DNA of 61,296 bases from DASPFV01 sp035620975 (GCA_035620975.1 DASPFV010000110.1:1-61296), one strand, 5' to 3'; positions 33,422 to 42,505 are shown, numbered from the stretch's first letter. A program made the numbers and translations. The notes: a model not told the origin generated them from the letters alone.

Positions 33422-33798
33422 GGGTGGTCTCCTTGGGCGTTCAGGATCGCCCGGATCTTCCCCAGTAGTCGCAGAAACTCGACCGGCTTCGTCTCGTACT
33501 CGTCGCAACCCGCCTCGAGCGCCTTCTGGCGATCGCTGGACATCGCGTGGGCGGTCAGCGCGATGACGGGGATGTGCCGCGTGGTGCGATCGGCTTTGAG
33601 CTGCCGCGCGGCCTCCCAGCCGTCGATCTCGGGCAGGCTCATGTCCATGAGGATCAGGTCAGGCGATTCGGTCCGCGCGACGGAGATCCCCTCGCTCCCG
33701 TCGTAGGCGGTGATCACCGCGTAGCCCCTCCGCTGCAGTCTGCGGATGAGCATGTCGCGATTCATCTCGTTGTCCTCGACCACCAGGATCGTCGGCAT
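33418..33798 (-). CDS. Stand-alone receiver domain protein (DivK/CheY-like)
   Basis: 126 residues, a single receiver: ILVVEDNEMNRDMLIRRLQR, acceptor Asp in DLILMDMSLPEIDGWE, VIALTAHAMSSDRQKALEAG, and the lysine in YETKPVEF. No output domain. It lies 3 bp after a hybrid kinase with two receivers and overlaps the GGDEF-EAL regulator, so it may be a phosphate shuttle or sink between kinase and cyclase, or a protein-interaction switch like DivK. No histidine phosphotransfer (HPt) protein is visible in the operon. Confidence 0.9.
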   Translation of the reverse strand: MPTILVVEDNEMNRDMLIRRLQRRGYAVITAYDGSEGISVARTESPDLILMDMSLPEIDGWEAARQLKADRTTRHIPVIALTAHAMSSDRQKALEAGCDEYETKPVEFLRLLGKIRAILNAQGDHP

Positions 33799-33801
33799 GG
33801 G

Positions 33802-36642
33802 TCACCCTGCCGCAGCCGGCTGGCTGACGCAGCCGCGTACGTGCTGCCGGACTTCCTGGAGCAGTTCGTCGCGCCGGCAGCCGGACTTGCGGAGCACCCG
33901 GGTGACCGACCCGTTGAGCCGCGCGCGGTCCTCCTCATCCAGGTCTCTGGCCGTGACGACCACGACGGGGATCCTGCGCCAGGCGTCGGATCCGCGCACC
34001 ACCCCGAGAAAATCGAAGCCGTCCATCTCCGGCATGAGGAGGTCCAGCAGGATCACGCTCGGGTGCGAGACCCGCAGGCGATCGAGCGCCTGGCGGCCGT
34101 TGCCGGCGACGTCGACGTTCCAGCCGTCGCGTTTCAGCAGACGGCGCGTGGCCTCGCGCGTCGCCTCGTCGTCGTCGACGATCAGCACCGATGCGGCGGT
34201 GCGCGCCGACGCGTGCCGCCGGAGCACGCCGGCGAGCCTCGCGGGATCGACCGGCTTGCTCACGTAGTCGGCGGCGCCGAGGGCGTAGCCCATGTGCCGG
34301 TCGTCGGTCATCGTGACGATCACGACAGGGATCTCGGCGAGCTCCGGGTCGGCCTTGAGCGCGGTCAGGACGGCCCAGCCGTCCATGCCGGGCATCACCA
34401 CGTCGAGGGTGATGGCGATCGGACGCAGCGACCGTGCGAGCGCGAGGCCTTCCGGTCCGCTGCCGGCGCAGACGGCGTCGAAGCCTTCCTTCGCCAGCAC
34501 CCGGCTCATCAGGTCGTGCACGAGCGGGTCGTCGTCGATCACGAGGACGGGCGGCCGCGCCGACGGCAGCGTGCGGGCCGGCGCGGTGATCCTGGAACTC
34601 TGGGCCGCGCCCGCGGCCGACGCCTCTGTGGTCGCCGGAATCCGCAGCGTGAAGGTCGACCCCTTGCCGAGGGCGCTCTGGACGCTGATGTGGCCGTCCA
34701 TCATCTCGCAGAACCGGCGGCTGATGGCGAGACCCAGGCCCGTCCCGCCGTACTTCCGTGTGGTGGACGCGTCACCCTGCGTGAAGTCCTGGAACAGCCG
34801 TTCGACCTGCTCCTCGCTCATGCCGATGCCGGTGTCGCTCACGCTGATCTGCACCCACTCGCGGCCCCCGTCGAGCTGGCGCGACGCTTCCAGCGAGACC
34901 GCGGCGTCGCGGGTGAACTTGCAGGCGTTGCTGAGCAGATTGAACAGGATCTGGCGGACCTTCGTCAGATCCGAGCGCATCACGCCGAGCGCGTCCGAGT
35001 AGCGCGTCCGCAGCGTGTTGCCGCTCTTCTCGACGAGGGGCTGGATCGTGATCACGACGTCGTCGATCATGCCGGCGACGTCGAAGTTCTCGACGAACAG
35101 CTCCATCTTGCCCGCCTCGATCTTGGAGAGATCCAGGATGTCGTCGATGAGCGACTGGAGGTGCTTGCCGGCGGCGTGAATCTTCTGGAGGTCTCCGATC
35201 GACTCGCGCTGCTCGAGCTCCTCGGCCTGCTCCTGCAGCATCTCGCTGTACCCGATGATGGCGTTCAGCGGGGTGCGCAGCTCGTGGCTCATGTTCGCCA
35301 GGAACTGGCTCTTGGCGCGGTTGGCGGCCTCGGCGGCTTCCTTCGCCTTCAGGAGCTGTTCCTCGGCCCGCTTGTGGACGGTGATGTCGCGGAACACCGC
35401 GACGCCGTTGTGCAGCACGCCGGCCTCGTCCTTGAGCGGCGTCGCGTTCAGGCTGATCCAGATCCCGTCCGGCGCCCCGGCGTGCGACACGTAGACGTCG
35501 GCCGCCTCCACGGCCTGCCCGCGGATCGCCTGCACCAGCGGAAAGGCGTCGGTCGGGTACGGCGTGAGCATGTCGGGCAGGAAGAATCCGAAGCGCGACG
35601 CCCACTCGCCCATGGGCGCGTCGGCCAGGCGCACCCGCAGGATGTCCTCGGCGGCCGGGTTCACCAGAATGAAGCGGCCTTCCTCATCGGCCACGATGAC
35701 GCCGTCGCTCATGCTGTCGAGGATCGACTGCAGGATCCGCGTCTGGTTCTCCAGGGCCTCCTGGGATCGCGCGAGCTCGAGACTGCGCTGCTCCGCGGCC
35801 GCGCTCCGCTCCGCCACGCGCTGTTCGAGCGTCGCATTCAGGACCTTCAGCTCTTCCTGGGCCCGCAGCCGCTCGCCGACCTCCTGCTCCAGCTCCTGCG
35901 TGCGGGTCTTCAGGTCCTCGTTGGCGCCCTGCAGCGCCGCGTCGCGCTGCTGGATCTCGGCCAGCATGGCGTTGAAGCCCTCGATGAGCGCGCCCACCTC
36001 GTCGTCGTTCGCCTTGCGCGCGCGGACGGCGAAGTTCTTCTGGGTCGAGACGCTCCGCATCGTGCGTTCGAGCGCCAGGATCGGCTCGGAGATGACCGTC
36101 TGGAGCCGCGACGAGAGCACGAAGGCGACGAACGCCGCGCCCAGCATCAGCACGGCGACGATGCCGGTGTAGCGCGTCAGCCGGGCGTGCCACTGGCGCA
36201 TGTCGGACGCGATATGCAGAGTGCCGAGCAGCTCGCCCTGCAGCCGGATCGTCTGGAACACCTTCAGGTGCTCGTCGTGATCGACCCGTACCCCGTCGGC
36301 TTCCGGGCCCGGCGGCAGGACGTAGCCCGCGGCGTCCTGTCGGCGGTAGGCGGCGAACAGCTTCCCGTCGGGGGCGTAGATGGCCGCCGCGACCGTGTCG
36401 TCCTTCGCCCTGAGCGCGGCCAGGATGTCGGCGACGGCGCGCTCGTCCTGGAACGCGAGGGGACCGATGCTGCTGGTGCCGAGGATCTCCGCCTGCGTGA
36501 CGAGATCGTCGCTCATCCGGGCGCGGAAGGCGGTCAGGTCGTACAGCAGGAAGCCGGCCGACGCGACCAGCAGTGCGAGCGAGCTGGTGGCCATCGTGAT
36601 GACCATCAGCTTCCGCTTGATCGAGAGGTTTCGGAGGGTCAT
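33802..36642 (-). CDS. CHASE8-like hybrid histidine kinase with two C-terminal receivers
   Basis: 946 residues: transmembrane helix (13-35); periplasmic domain at about 36-155 with DLTAFRARMSDDLVTQAEIL, GPLAFQDERAVADILAALRA and AAIYAPDGKLFAAYR, which resembles the CHASE8 sensor of YfiN/TpbB; second helix (160-180); HAMP (180-235); coiled coil rich in Gln/Glu (235-300); PAS (300-420); HisKA with His453 in FLANMSHELRTPLNAIIGYS; HATPase (NLLSNACKF, DTGIGMS, GGTGLGLAISRRF); two receivers with ITLDVVMPGMDGW and VILLDLLMPEMDGF. It starts one base after the YfiR-like gene, suggesting direct control by that periplasmic protein. In YfiN the same sensor is fused to GGDEF; here it drives a phosphorelay. 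Confidence 0.9.
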   Translation of the reverse strand: MTLRNLSIKRKLMVITMATSSLALLVASAGFLLYDLTAFRARMSDDLVTQAEILGTSSIGPLAFQDERAVADILAALRAKDDTVAAAIYAPDGKLFAAYRRQDAAGYVLPPGPEADGVRVDHDEHLKVFQTIRLQGELLGTLHIASDMRQWHARLTRYTGIVAVLMLGAAFVAFVLSSRLQTVISEPILALERTMRSVSTQKNFAVRARKANDDEVGALIEGFNAMLAEIQQRDAALQGANEDLKTRTQELEQEVGERLRAQEELKVLNATLEQRVAERSAAAEQRSLELARSQEALENQTRILQSILDSMSDGVIVADEEGRFILVNPAAEDILRVRLADAPMGEWASRFGFFLPDMLTPYPTDAFPLVQAIRGQAVEAADVYVSHAGAPDGIWISLNATPLKDEAGVLHNGVAVFRDITVHKRAEEQLLKAKEAAEAANRAKSQFLANMSHELRTPLNAIIGYSEMLQEQAEELEQRESIGDLQKIHAAGKHLQSLIDDILDLSKIEAGKMELFVENFDVAGMIDDVVITIQPLVEKSGNTLRTRYSDALGVMRSDLTKVRQILFNLLSNACKFTRDAAVSLEASRQLDGGREWVQISVSDTGIGMSEEQVERLFQDFTQGDASTTRKYGGTGLGLAISRRFCEMMDGHISVQSALGKGSTFTLRIPATTEASAAGAAQSSRITAPARTLPSARPPVLVIDDDPLVHDLMSRVLAKEGFDAVCAGSGPEGLALARSLRPIAITLDVVMPGMDGWAVLTALKADPELAEIPVVIVTMTDDRHMGYALGAADYVSKPVDPARLAGVLRRHASARTAASVLIVDDDEATREATRRLLKRDGWNVDVAGNGRQALDRLRVSHPSVILLDLLMPEMDGFDFLGVVRGSDAWRRIPVVVVTARDLDEEDRARLNGSVTRVLRKSGCRRDELLQEVRQHVRGCVSQPAAAG

Positions 36643-36643
36643 C

Positions 36644-37222
36644 TCACCGGTCCCTGACGATGGTCGCGACCCTGAGGATCTGCGAGCTGACGGTGAGCTG
36701 CGCGCGCTTCGCTGCGTCGACGTTGACATCGAACCGGACGCGGTCGTCCTCGATGCGGAAGTTGATCGTGGCGCCGCGGGCGGCGGCCTGGGTCGCCTCG
36801 CTCACGACGAGCACCGGCAGGCCCGCCACGCGGTTCGACAGCTCGCCGAGCCGCCCGCTGTCGGTCTGGCTGACGAACAGGATGTGGCAGCGCCGCAGAT
36901 CCTGGCTCCACTGCAGGCGCTGCACGGCGATCGGCCGCCGGTTCACCGTCTTCCCCTGGAAGGTCAGCTCGAGCGCCTGACCGAACGGGTCGGCGCCGAC
37001 GACGCCGACCGTGATCGGGGCCTCGGCGGCCGCGAAGGCCTGGGGCGGCCATTCGATCAGCCGCGCGAAGTTCAGCAGGTACGCGGCCTTGATCATGTAC
37101 TCGGGCGAGGCCTGGCCCGGCGCCTGCCGCTCCGGGCCCGGCGACGACGCAGCCAGCACGCGCGTGCCGATCAGCACGGCGGCGATCGCGGTCACGAGGC
37201 GGCGGCCTGTCGGCGGCGTCAT
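36644..37222 (-). CDS. YfiR-family (DUF4154) periplasmic regulator
   Basis: 192 residues with a signal peptide (VTAIAAVLIGTRVLA). The mature domain shows the family pattern: YMIKAAYLLNFARLIEWPPQ, ITVGVVGADPFGQALE, GKTVNRRPIAVQRL, CHILFVSQTDSGRLGEL, LPVLVVSEATQAAARG and INFRIEDDRVRFDVNVDAAK. In Pseudomonas, YfiR binds the periplasmic domain of YfiN and represses it until envelope or redox stress. Here it sits between a TonB receptor and a CHASE8-like kinase, so it is probably the periplasmic link between them. The first of the two Cys that could be redox-active is absent or not obvious; only one clear Cys is seen. Confidence 0.88.
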   Translation of the reverse strand: MTPPTGRRLVTAIAAVLIGTRVLAASSPGPERQAPGQASPEYMIKAAYLLNFARLIEWPPQAFAAAEAPITVGVVGADPFGQALELTFQGKTVNRRPIAVQRLQWSQDLRRCHILFVSQTDSGRLGELSNRVAGLPVLVVSEATQAAARGATINFRIEDDRVRFDVNVDAAKRAQLTVSSQILRVATIVRDR

Positions 37223-37247
37223 GGGCTTCGCGGCTCTCCCCGGGGCG

Positions 37248-39308
37248 CTACTTCGCGCGTCGGAACGTGTACGTGAGTTTCACGCGAAAGCTGCGTCCCT
37301 GCTGCTGGATCATGTCCTGGCGGTGCTCCTCCGAGCCCGGGTCTGCGTACACGTGGTCGCCGAGGTTGTACACGCTCGCAGACAGCTCCAGCCCGCGCCG
37401 CAGCTTCTGCGTCACGAGCGTCAGATTGGGCACGAACACGCCGGGCACGAACGCGCCGCCGATCGTCCGCCTGCGGCTCAGGTACTGGAACTCGAGCCCG
37501 GCGACGACGCGATCGTGCAGCAGCGGCGTCTGCACGTTGAACTGGACGAGATGCCCCGGGGAGTTCGTCAGCGCCAGGCCGGTCTGCTCGTTCCAGCTGT
37601 CCTGCGCGGTGTAGCTGATGCGCGTCTGGAGGCCCGCGGGCCACCGGCCTTCCGCTTCGAGCTCGACGCCCCTGGCCTTCACCTGGTCGACGTTGTTGTA
37701 GACGAGCAGACCGTCCGCGGGATCGGTCTCCTGGGTAATGAGGTCGTTGATCGTGTAGTGGAAGGCCGTGGCGGCCAGTCGCACGCGCCGACCGACGTAG
37801 CGCTCGATTACGACTTCGGTCGTCTCGTTCGTCTCCGGCTGCAGCGACGGGTTCGACTTCGTGACGCCGCTCTGGCTCCAGAAGAGCTCGTACGCGTTGG
37901 GCGCCCGGAAGGCTTCACCGTAGAGCAGCTTGAGGGTCGTGTCCTGCCACGGATCGTAGATGACGCCCAGGCGCGGATTCGTCGTGCCACCGAAGGAGTC
38001 GTAGTGGTCGTGGCGCAGGCCGAGATTCAGCATCAGCTTCGGGTGGATCGTGATCTCGTCCTGGGCGTAGACCGCCCAGATGGTCGACGTGCGCCGATCG
38101 TCGAGATACGGGACGAACGGCTCCTCGTCGTAGTTGAACTGGTCCTGCCGCACGTTGTCGCGGAGGTCGGATCCGAAACCCAGACGGTGGCGCCCGATCT
38201 TGCGAGAGACCTTGGCTTCGGCGCCCCACCAGTTCCCCCGCGCGAAGTCCTTGTTCACGACGAGCTGCGGCGCCTCCTCCGTGCCGAGGTCGTATACGTA
38301 GTCGCCGTCGTAGCCGTAGCGGTCGTAGTACGCGCGCGAGGCGAGCTCCCAGCCGGCCCCCAGGTTTCGGTCGTACTGCACGTCGAGGAACCCCTGCTTC
38401 TCGATCGTGCGCGAGCGCGGATCGTTGAAGACCGTGCCGAAGGAGGCCGTGGGAATGGCCTTCTCCCGCGAGCCGTACAGCCCCTGCACTGTCAGCCGTC
38501 CCCACGTGATCCGGCCGAACAGCTTCCGGAACTCGTCCGAGTCGGCCCGCTCCGCCACGCCGTGGTTGGTCGCCGGGCTGTCGAACTCCTTGAAGTAGAG
38601 CGCACGCTCGCCGTCGCTCCCGTACGCGCTGACTGACCCCAGCACGCCAACCCCGTTCGGCAGCCGATGGCCGTACGTGACCCGTCCCTTCTTCGAGTCG
38701 AAGCTGCCCGCCGATCCCGCCGCTTCCGCCCAAACCGCATCATCCGCCTTGCGCGTGATGATGTTGATGACCGCCAGGAACGCGCTCGTGCCGTACAGCG
38801 ACGAGCTGGGGCCCCTGATGATTTCGACGCGCTCGACGAGATCGATGTCGAGCGGGAACTCCGTGCCGAGCAGGGCACCGCCGAAGACGTTGTCGTTCAT
38901 GCGGTGACCGTCGATGAGCAGCAGAATCCGGGAGTTGTAGTCGCCCGGCCGCGAGAAGCCACGGACGCCGATGAAGCTGTAGTTGCGGTCGTAGGTGACG
39001 TAGAAGCCGCGCACGCTCCGCAGGATGCCGGCGAGGGAGGTGTAGCCGTGCTTCCGGATCTCGTCGGCCGTGACGATGCTGATCGAGGACGGCGCCTGCG
39101 TGACCTTCTGCGTGTACCGCGATGCGCCGTACACGGAATCGATCTTCAGGCTCGCGAGCTCCTCGAGGCTGAGCTCGCCGAGCGCGGCCGGTTGGGGCGC
39201 GCCGCCACCCGTCTGCGCGGCAAGCGGCGACGCGGAGAGGGCGAGCAGCAGCGCGAGCCGGGACACCGTTCCGAGCCGGACGCAACGACGCCGTATGCAT
39301 GTCCTCAT
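37248..39308 (-). CDS. TonB-dependent outer-membrane receptor
   Basis: 686 residues. Signal peptide ends SASPLAAQ. A short N-terminal stretch ELSLEELASLKIDSVYGASR resembles a TonB-box region, followed by the plug (QAPSSISIVTADEIRKHGYT; GFYVTYDRNYSFIGVRGFSR; DIDLVERVEIIRGPSSSLYG; TSAFLAVINIITRK) and a 22-strand barrel with PNAYELFWSQSGVTKSNPSL and LKLLYGEAFRAPN, ending TYTFRRAK. Plug style is that of catecholate/cobalamin-type receptors, but ligand is not determinable. It could import or only sense a ligand. ATGA overlap with the upstream decarboxylase gene and 25 bp to the YfiR-like gene place it in the signalling operon. Confidence 0.92.
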   Translation of the reverse strand: MRTCIRRRCVRLGTVSRLALLLALSASPLAAQTGGGAPQPAALGELSLEELASLKIDSVYGASRYTQKVTQAPSSISIVTADEIRKHGYTSLAGILRSVRGFYVTYDRNYSFIGVRGFSRPGDYNSRILLLIDGHRMNDNVFGGALLGTEFPLDIDLVERVEIIRGPSSSLYGTSAFLAVINIITRKADDAVWAEAAGSAGSFDSKKGRVTYGHRLPNGVGVLGSVSAYGSDGERALYFKEFDSPATNHGVAERADSDEFRKLFGRITWGRLTVQGLYGSREKAIPTASFGTVFNDPRSRTIEKQGFLDVQYDRNLGAGWELASRAYYDRYGYDGDYVYDLGTEEAPQLVVNKDFARGNWWGAEAKVSRKIGRHRLGFGSDLRDNVRQDQFNYDEEPFVPYLDDRRTSTIWAVYAQDEITIHPKLMLNLGLRHDHYDSFGGTTNPRLGVIYDPWQDTTLKLLYGEAFRAPNAYELFWSQSGVTKSNPSLQPETNETTEVVIERYVGRRVRLAATAFHYTINDLITQETDPADGLLVYNNVDQVKARGVELEAEGRWPAGLQTRISYTAQDSWNEQTGLALTNSPGHLVQFNVQTPLLHDRVVAGLEFQYLSRRRTIGGAFVPGVFVPNLTLVTQKLRRGLELSASVYNLGDHVYADPGSEEHRQDMIQQQGRSFRVKLTYTFRRAK

Positions 39309-40732
39309 GACAACACCTTCATGGTCTCGAACGTCGGATCGGATGCGCCCCTGAGTACGGCCCCGTGGCGTTTCATGTACTGGAGGTACTCGACGGCTTC
39401 CTTCGAGATCACTTCGCCGGCGGCCAGGATCGGCGAGCCGGGCGGGTACGTCGCGATCGTGTCGCCCGACACGCGCCCGACGGCCTCGCGAAGGCTCGAC
39501 GCGTGCTTGGGGGCGAACTTCGCTGCCCTGGGCGTCACGGCGATCGACGGCAGCGGGGGCGGTGGAGGCACCTCGACCCTCCCGCGGCGGCGCTGCCGCA
39601 GCACGTGCTCGAGTGCGCGCAGGACCTGCTCGATGTCGTCTGCCATGGTCCCCGGCGTCAGGAGGAACAGGACGTGCTGCAGCGTGGCCATCTCGGGGTA
39701 GACCCGGACCTCGTGGAGAGCGGCCGCAATCTCGAAGCCCGTGAACCCCGTGTGCGACAGATCCAGCGTGACCCGCGTGGGATCGAAGTCGCGGAACCCC
39801 GACGGCCCGATGCGCTCGCGACCGAAGCAGCCGACGCCCTCGAATCGCCGGCATCCCCAGCGGAACGCCTCCGCCTGCGCAATGGCTTCCTTCCACAACG
39901 CGTCCCCGTCGAGCACGAGCTGGCGGACGCCGAGCTCGATGGACGCGAGAATCGGATACGAAAAGGACGTGCTCACGAGGCCGAGATCGTTCACGTGCTC
40001 GTAGAGCGGGTCGATCAGGCGTTCGTTGTTGATGAGGAGCAGGCTGCCCTGCGACAGCGCCGTCGCGACCTTGTGCGTCGACTGCGTCACGCAGTCGGCA
40101 CCGAGATCCTCCGCCCCCGGCGGGAGGTCGTCGCAGAAATGGAAGTGCGGGGCGTGCGCGCCGTCCACGATCACCGGAATGCCGCGCGCGCGAGCCAGAC
40201 CGATGATGTCACCGAGCTCGCCGACAATCCCGAAGTAGGTCGGCGAGGTCAGCACGATGCAGTCGACGGGCTCCCGGTCGAGGACGGCCTGGACGCCCTC
40301 CAGGGTCAGTCCCAGCGACAGGCCGAGCCCGGGATCGTACGGGGGAACGACGTACACCGGGTGGAAGCCGCCATGAATCATCGCGGCAGTCACCGAGCTG
40401 TGCGCGTCGCGGCCGACCAGCACCCGCCCGCCCGCCCGGCAGGCGCTCAGGAGCGCCAGGATGTTCAGACCTGTCGTGCCATGCGTGGAGGGGAAGCTCC
40501 ACACGACGCCATAGGCCTCGGCGAGCGTTCGCTTCAACCGGTTGAGCGGCTTGTCTTCGTGCCGGACGAACAGACTGCCGAGATCGGCGATCGAGGTGCT
40601 GTGATCCAGCCGAAAGGCGCCCTCGAGGAGGCGCTGCCCTTCGCTAAACACCTGATCCCGCGGCGGTCCTGTCCGGCACGATCCTGCAGCTTCGGCCGCA
40701 GCGGTGCCCAGGTGTCGCAAAGGAGACTCCAT
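39305..40732 (-). CDS. PLP-dependent Orn/Lys/Arg decarboxylase family protein (N-terminus frameshifted)
   Basis: 475 residues in this frame. PLP fold type I decarboxylase: STHGTTGLNILALLSACR, LVGRDAHSSVTAAMIHGGF, VLTSPTYFGIVGELGDI, VDGAHAPHFHF, the PLP lysine in TQSTHKVATALSQGSLLL, and C-terminal YPPGSPILAAGEVISKEAVE as in the biosynthetic arginine/lysine decarboxylase group. The first 17 residues (MESPLRHLG on) have no family similarity; the expected N-terminal motif lies in another frame at 40644-40907. A +1 shift near 40660-40690 would restore a full protein of about 530 residues. A GGAGG lies 9 bp before the ATG at 40732, so a shortened product could still be made. Stop overlaps the TonB receptor ATG. 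Confidence 0.8.
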   Translation of the reverse strand: MESPLRHLGTAAAEAAGSCRTGPPRDQVFSEGQRLLEGAFRLDHSTSIADLGSLFVRHEDKPLNRLKRTLAEAYGVVWSFPSTHGTTGLNILALLSACRAGGRVLVGRDAHSSVTAAMIHGGFHPVYVVPPYDPGLGLSLGLTLEGVQAVLDREPVDCIVLTSPTYFGIVGELGDIIGLARARGIPVIVDGAHAPHFHFCDDLPPGAEDLGADCVTQSTHKVATALSQGSLLLINNERLIDPLYEHVNDLGLVSTSFSYPILASIELGVRQLVLDGDALWKEAIAQAEAFRWGCRRFEGVGCFGRERIGPSGFRDFDPTRVTLDLSHTGFTGFEIAAALHEVRVYPEMATLQHVLFLLTPGTMADDIEQVLRALEHVLRQRRRGRVEVPPPPPLPSIAVTPRAAKFAPKHASSLREAVGRVSGDTIATYPPGSPILAAGEVISKEAVEYLQYMKRHGAVLRGASDPTFETMKVLS

Positions 40733-40907
40733 TGGCCGCCACCTCCAGCAGGGCGGCGGTCAGCGATTGCTTCCAAGCATCGATTCGTTCGGTCGCGTGG
40801 GCCCCGGCGCGCCGTGGCGCTCGCGGACCGGAGGGTTCCGCAGTGGCGGCACGATCGCGCTCAGCTGGCGAGCCGGGAGCGTCCAAGAGGGCCTTCATCT
40901 GCTGCAC
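40644..40907 (-). pseudogene. Out-of-frame N-terminal segment of the decarboxylase
   Basis: This open frame (GTG 40907 or ATG 40898 to TAG at 40644) encodes ERIDAWKQSLTAALLEVAA and NGVSFATPGHRCGRS, which is the start of Orn/Lys/Arg decarboxylases (a helix, then F-x-x-PGH-x-x-G). Immediately downstream the sequence continues as the family in the neighbouring frame (VFSEGQRLLEGAFRLDHSTS). The two frames overlap by 89 bp. Either a real one-base lesion, a sequencing or assembly error, or a programmed +1 shift explains it; no classic slippery site was recognised. Confidence 0.65.
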
Positions 40908-41230
40908 CTGTTCCTCGGCGCCCCTTCGGGACGCCGGATTCGGAATCCTCGATACGCACGGCGACTGGCGCGGCGGAGGCGCAAACCGCGTGCCCCGGAA
41001 CGCCTGACCGGCCGTCCCGGAGGAAACGCTGGCGTCAGCAGGGGTTAGAGCGCGAACGACGGGCGAGCGGAGTGGCGGTCGGGCGGGTCGTCAGGACGAC
41101 GTGATCTGTTCCAGCACACCGGGCGGGGGAAACTGTAACAAATCGCCCGCCGCAGGGCCTGAGCGGCGTCCATGCAGTCCCGGGCTGGTTCGTGCAGCAG
41201 GGGCACGCTGCCGGATCCCCCTGGGACCCA
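40908..41230. other. Intergenic region upstream of the decarboxylase, no gene seen
   Basis: 323 bp between the end of the glycan operon and the decarboxylase start. The decarboxylase frame stays open upstream to about 41092 but contains no start codon or recognisable domain. There is a short AT-rich patch near 41130 (TTGTTACAG on the minus strand) that might hold a promoter for the signalling operon. No convincing terminator for the glycosyltransferase operon was found. Confidence 0.5.
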
Positions 41231-42505
41231 TCATTCGAGCAGGTCCCGATACAGCTGGATCGTAGCAGCCGCCGCATGCGTCCACGAGAACTCGCGTTCG
41301 ACGACGCGACGTCCGGCCTCTCCCATCTCGCCCAGCCGTGCGCCGGATGCGAGCGCCGCGCTCAGCGCAGCCGCCAGCGCAGAGGCATCGCCGGGGGCGA
41401 CGAGCCATCCGGTGGTGCCGGGTGTGACCTTGTCGGGAATGCCGCCGGCCGTAGTCGCCACGACGGCCTTGCGGTGCGCCATGGCTTCGAGCGTGACGAG
41501 CGAGCTGCCTTCGTACAGAGTCGGATGTACGAACAGGCTCGCCGCGCGGTACCACCCGTGAAGGTCTCGATCATCCAGGCGCCCCGCCAGGAACGCCGCC
41601 GATTCCAGCCCGCTCGCCGCAATCCGCCGCTGCAGAGTCGGACGGTAGGGCCCGTCGCCGACGATGACCCAGCGGCAGGGGCCGGGCAGCCCGGAGTGGA
41701 GGCGGAGTGCGGCAAGCGCATCCGCCAGGACGTGGAAGCCCTTGTTCGCCTCGATTCGCCCGACACTCAACAGGACCGTGTCGCGCGGCCCGACGCCCGC
41801 TGTGGCCCGCACCCGCGCGGCATCTTCATCCGTGACGAGCGAATCCAGCCACTCGAGATCGATGGCGTTGGGGATCACGCACACCCGATCGGCGGGGACG
41901 CGGAGGTGTCGTCTCACCGCCGGCTCGAGCGCTCGATCCGTGGCAATCACGCGGTCGGCTGCCTTCGCGCAGACGACCACGGCCCGCCGGAGCGGCAGAT
42001 ACAGCGCCCGCTTCAGGCGTGCGCGGGCGGGGTCGGTCGCCCCGAACTCCTCGAGCCCCTGCGGGTTCAGCACGAGCGGCGCCGCCGCCCGCGCGCGCCG
42101 GCGCGCGTAGCCCAGCACGCTGGCCCCCAGACCGTGCACCAGATCGACGCGCCCTTCCTGCACGAGCTCCCAGGCGAGCCGCCCCGCGAGCTCGCCGAAC
42201 AGCGGATACGCAACGCTGCGATCGAGCACGGTCGTGCCGCGGCGGCCGGCGAACGGGAAAGTCCAGTAAGGAATCGTCCGGAGTCGAATCCCCGGATCGA
42301 TGCAGTCGGCGGACCGCGCGCCAGGACGCGCCGGGTCCTTCGTGATCAGTGTCACCTCGACGCCGGCGCGGGCCAGGTGGCGAACGAGATCGTACACGTG
42401 CCGCTCGAGGCCGCCATGCCCATGGAGCGGGAACACGGCGCGGGCCAGCACGGCTACCCGAAGACCCGCCGCGTTCCGGCCCGGGGCTGTGGACATCGGC
42501 GTCAC
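41231..42505 (-). CDS. GT4-family glycosyltransferase
   Basis: 424 residues with GT-B fold. N-terminal domain has FPLHGHGGLERHVYDLVRHL and VDLVHGLGASVLGYARRRAR; C-terminal domain has VLLSVGRIEANKGFHVLADA, WVIVGDGPYRPTL and the GT4 acidic motif FVHPTLYEGSSLVTLEAMAH with GGIPDKV. It should use a nucleotide sugar to extend a glycan on the cytoplasmic face. GTG at 42505 overlaps the upstream stop (GTGA); ATG at 42496 is an alternative. Last gene of a seven-gene glycan operon. Confidence 0.9.
   Translation of the reverse strand: MTPMSTAPGRNAAGLRVAVLARAVFPLHGHGGLERHVYDLVRHLARAGVEVTLITKDPARPGARSADCIDPGIRLRTIPYWTFPFAGRRGTTVLDRSVAYPLFGELAGRLAWELVQEGRVDLVHGLGASVLGYARRRARAAAPLVLNPQGLEEFGATDPARARLKRALYLPLRRAVVVCAKAADRVIATDRALEPAVRRHLRVPADRVCVIPNAIDLEWLDSLVTDEDAARVRATAGVGPRDTVLLSVGRIEANKGFHVLADALAALRLHSGLPGPCRWVIVGDGPYRPTLQRRIAASGLESAAFLAGRLDDRDLHGWYRAASLFVHPTLYEGSSLVTLEAMAHRKAVVATTAGGIPDKVTPGTTGWLVAPGDASALAAALSAALASGARLGEMGEAGRRVVEREFSWTHAAAATIQLYRDLLE

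Noticed and set aside
33547..36657. Very long plus-strand open frame (over 1000 codons) opposite the hybrid kinase
   Set aside because: It is the complement of a gene with complete kinase motifs and has shadow-type composition (Arg/His/Val/Asp-rich).
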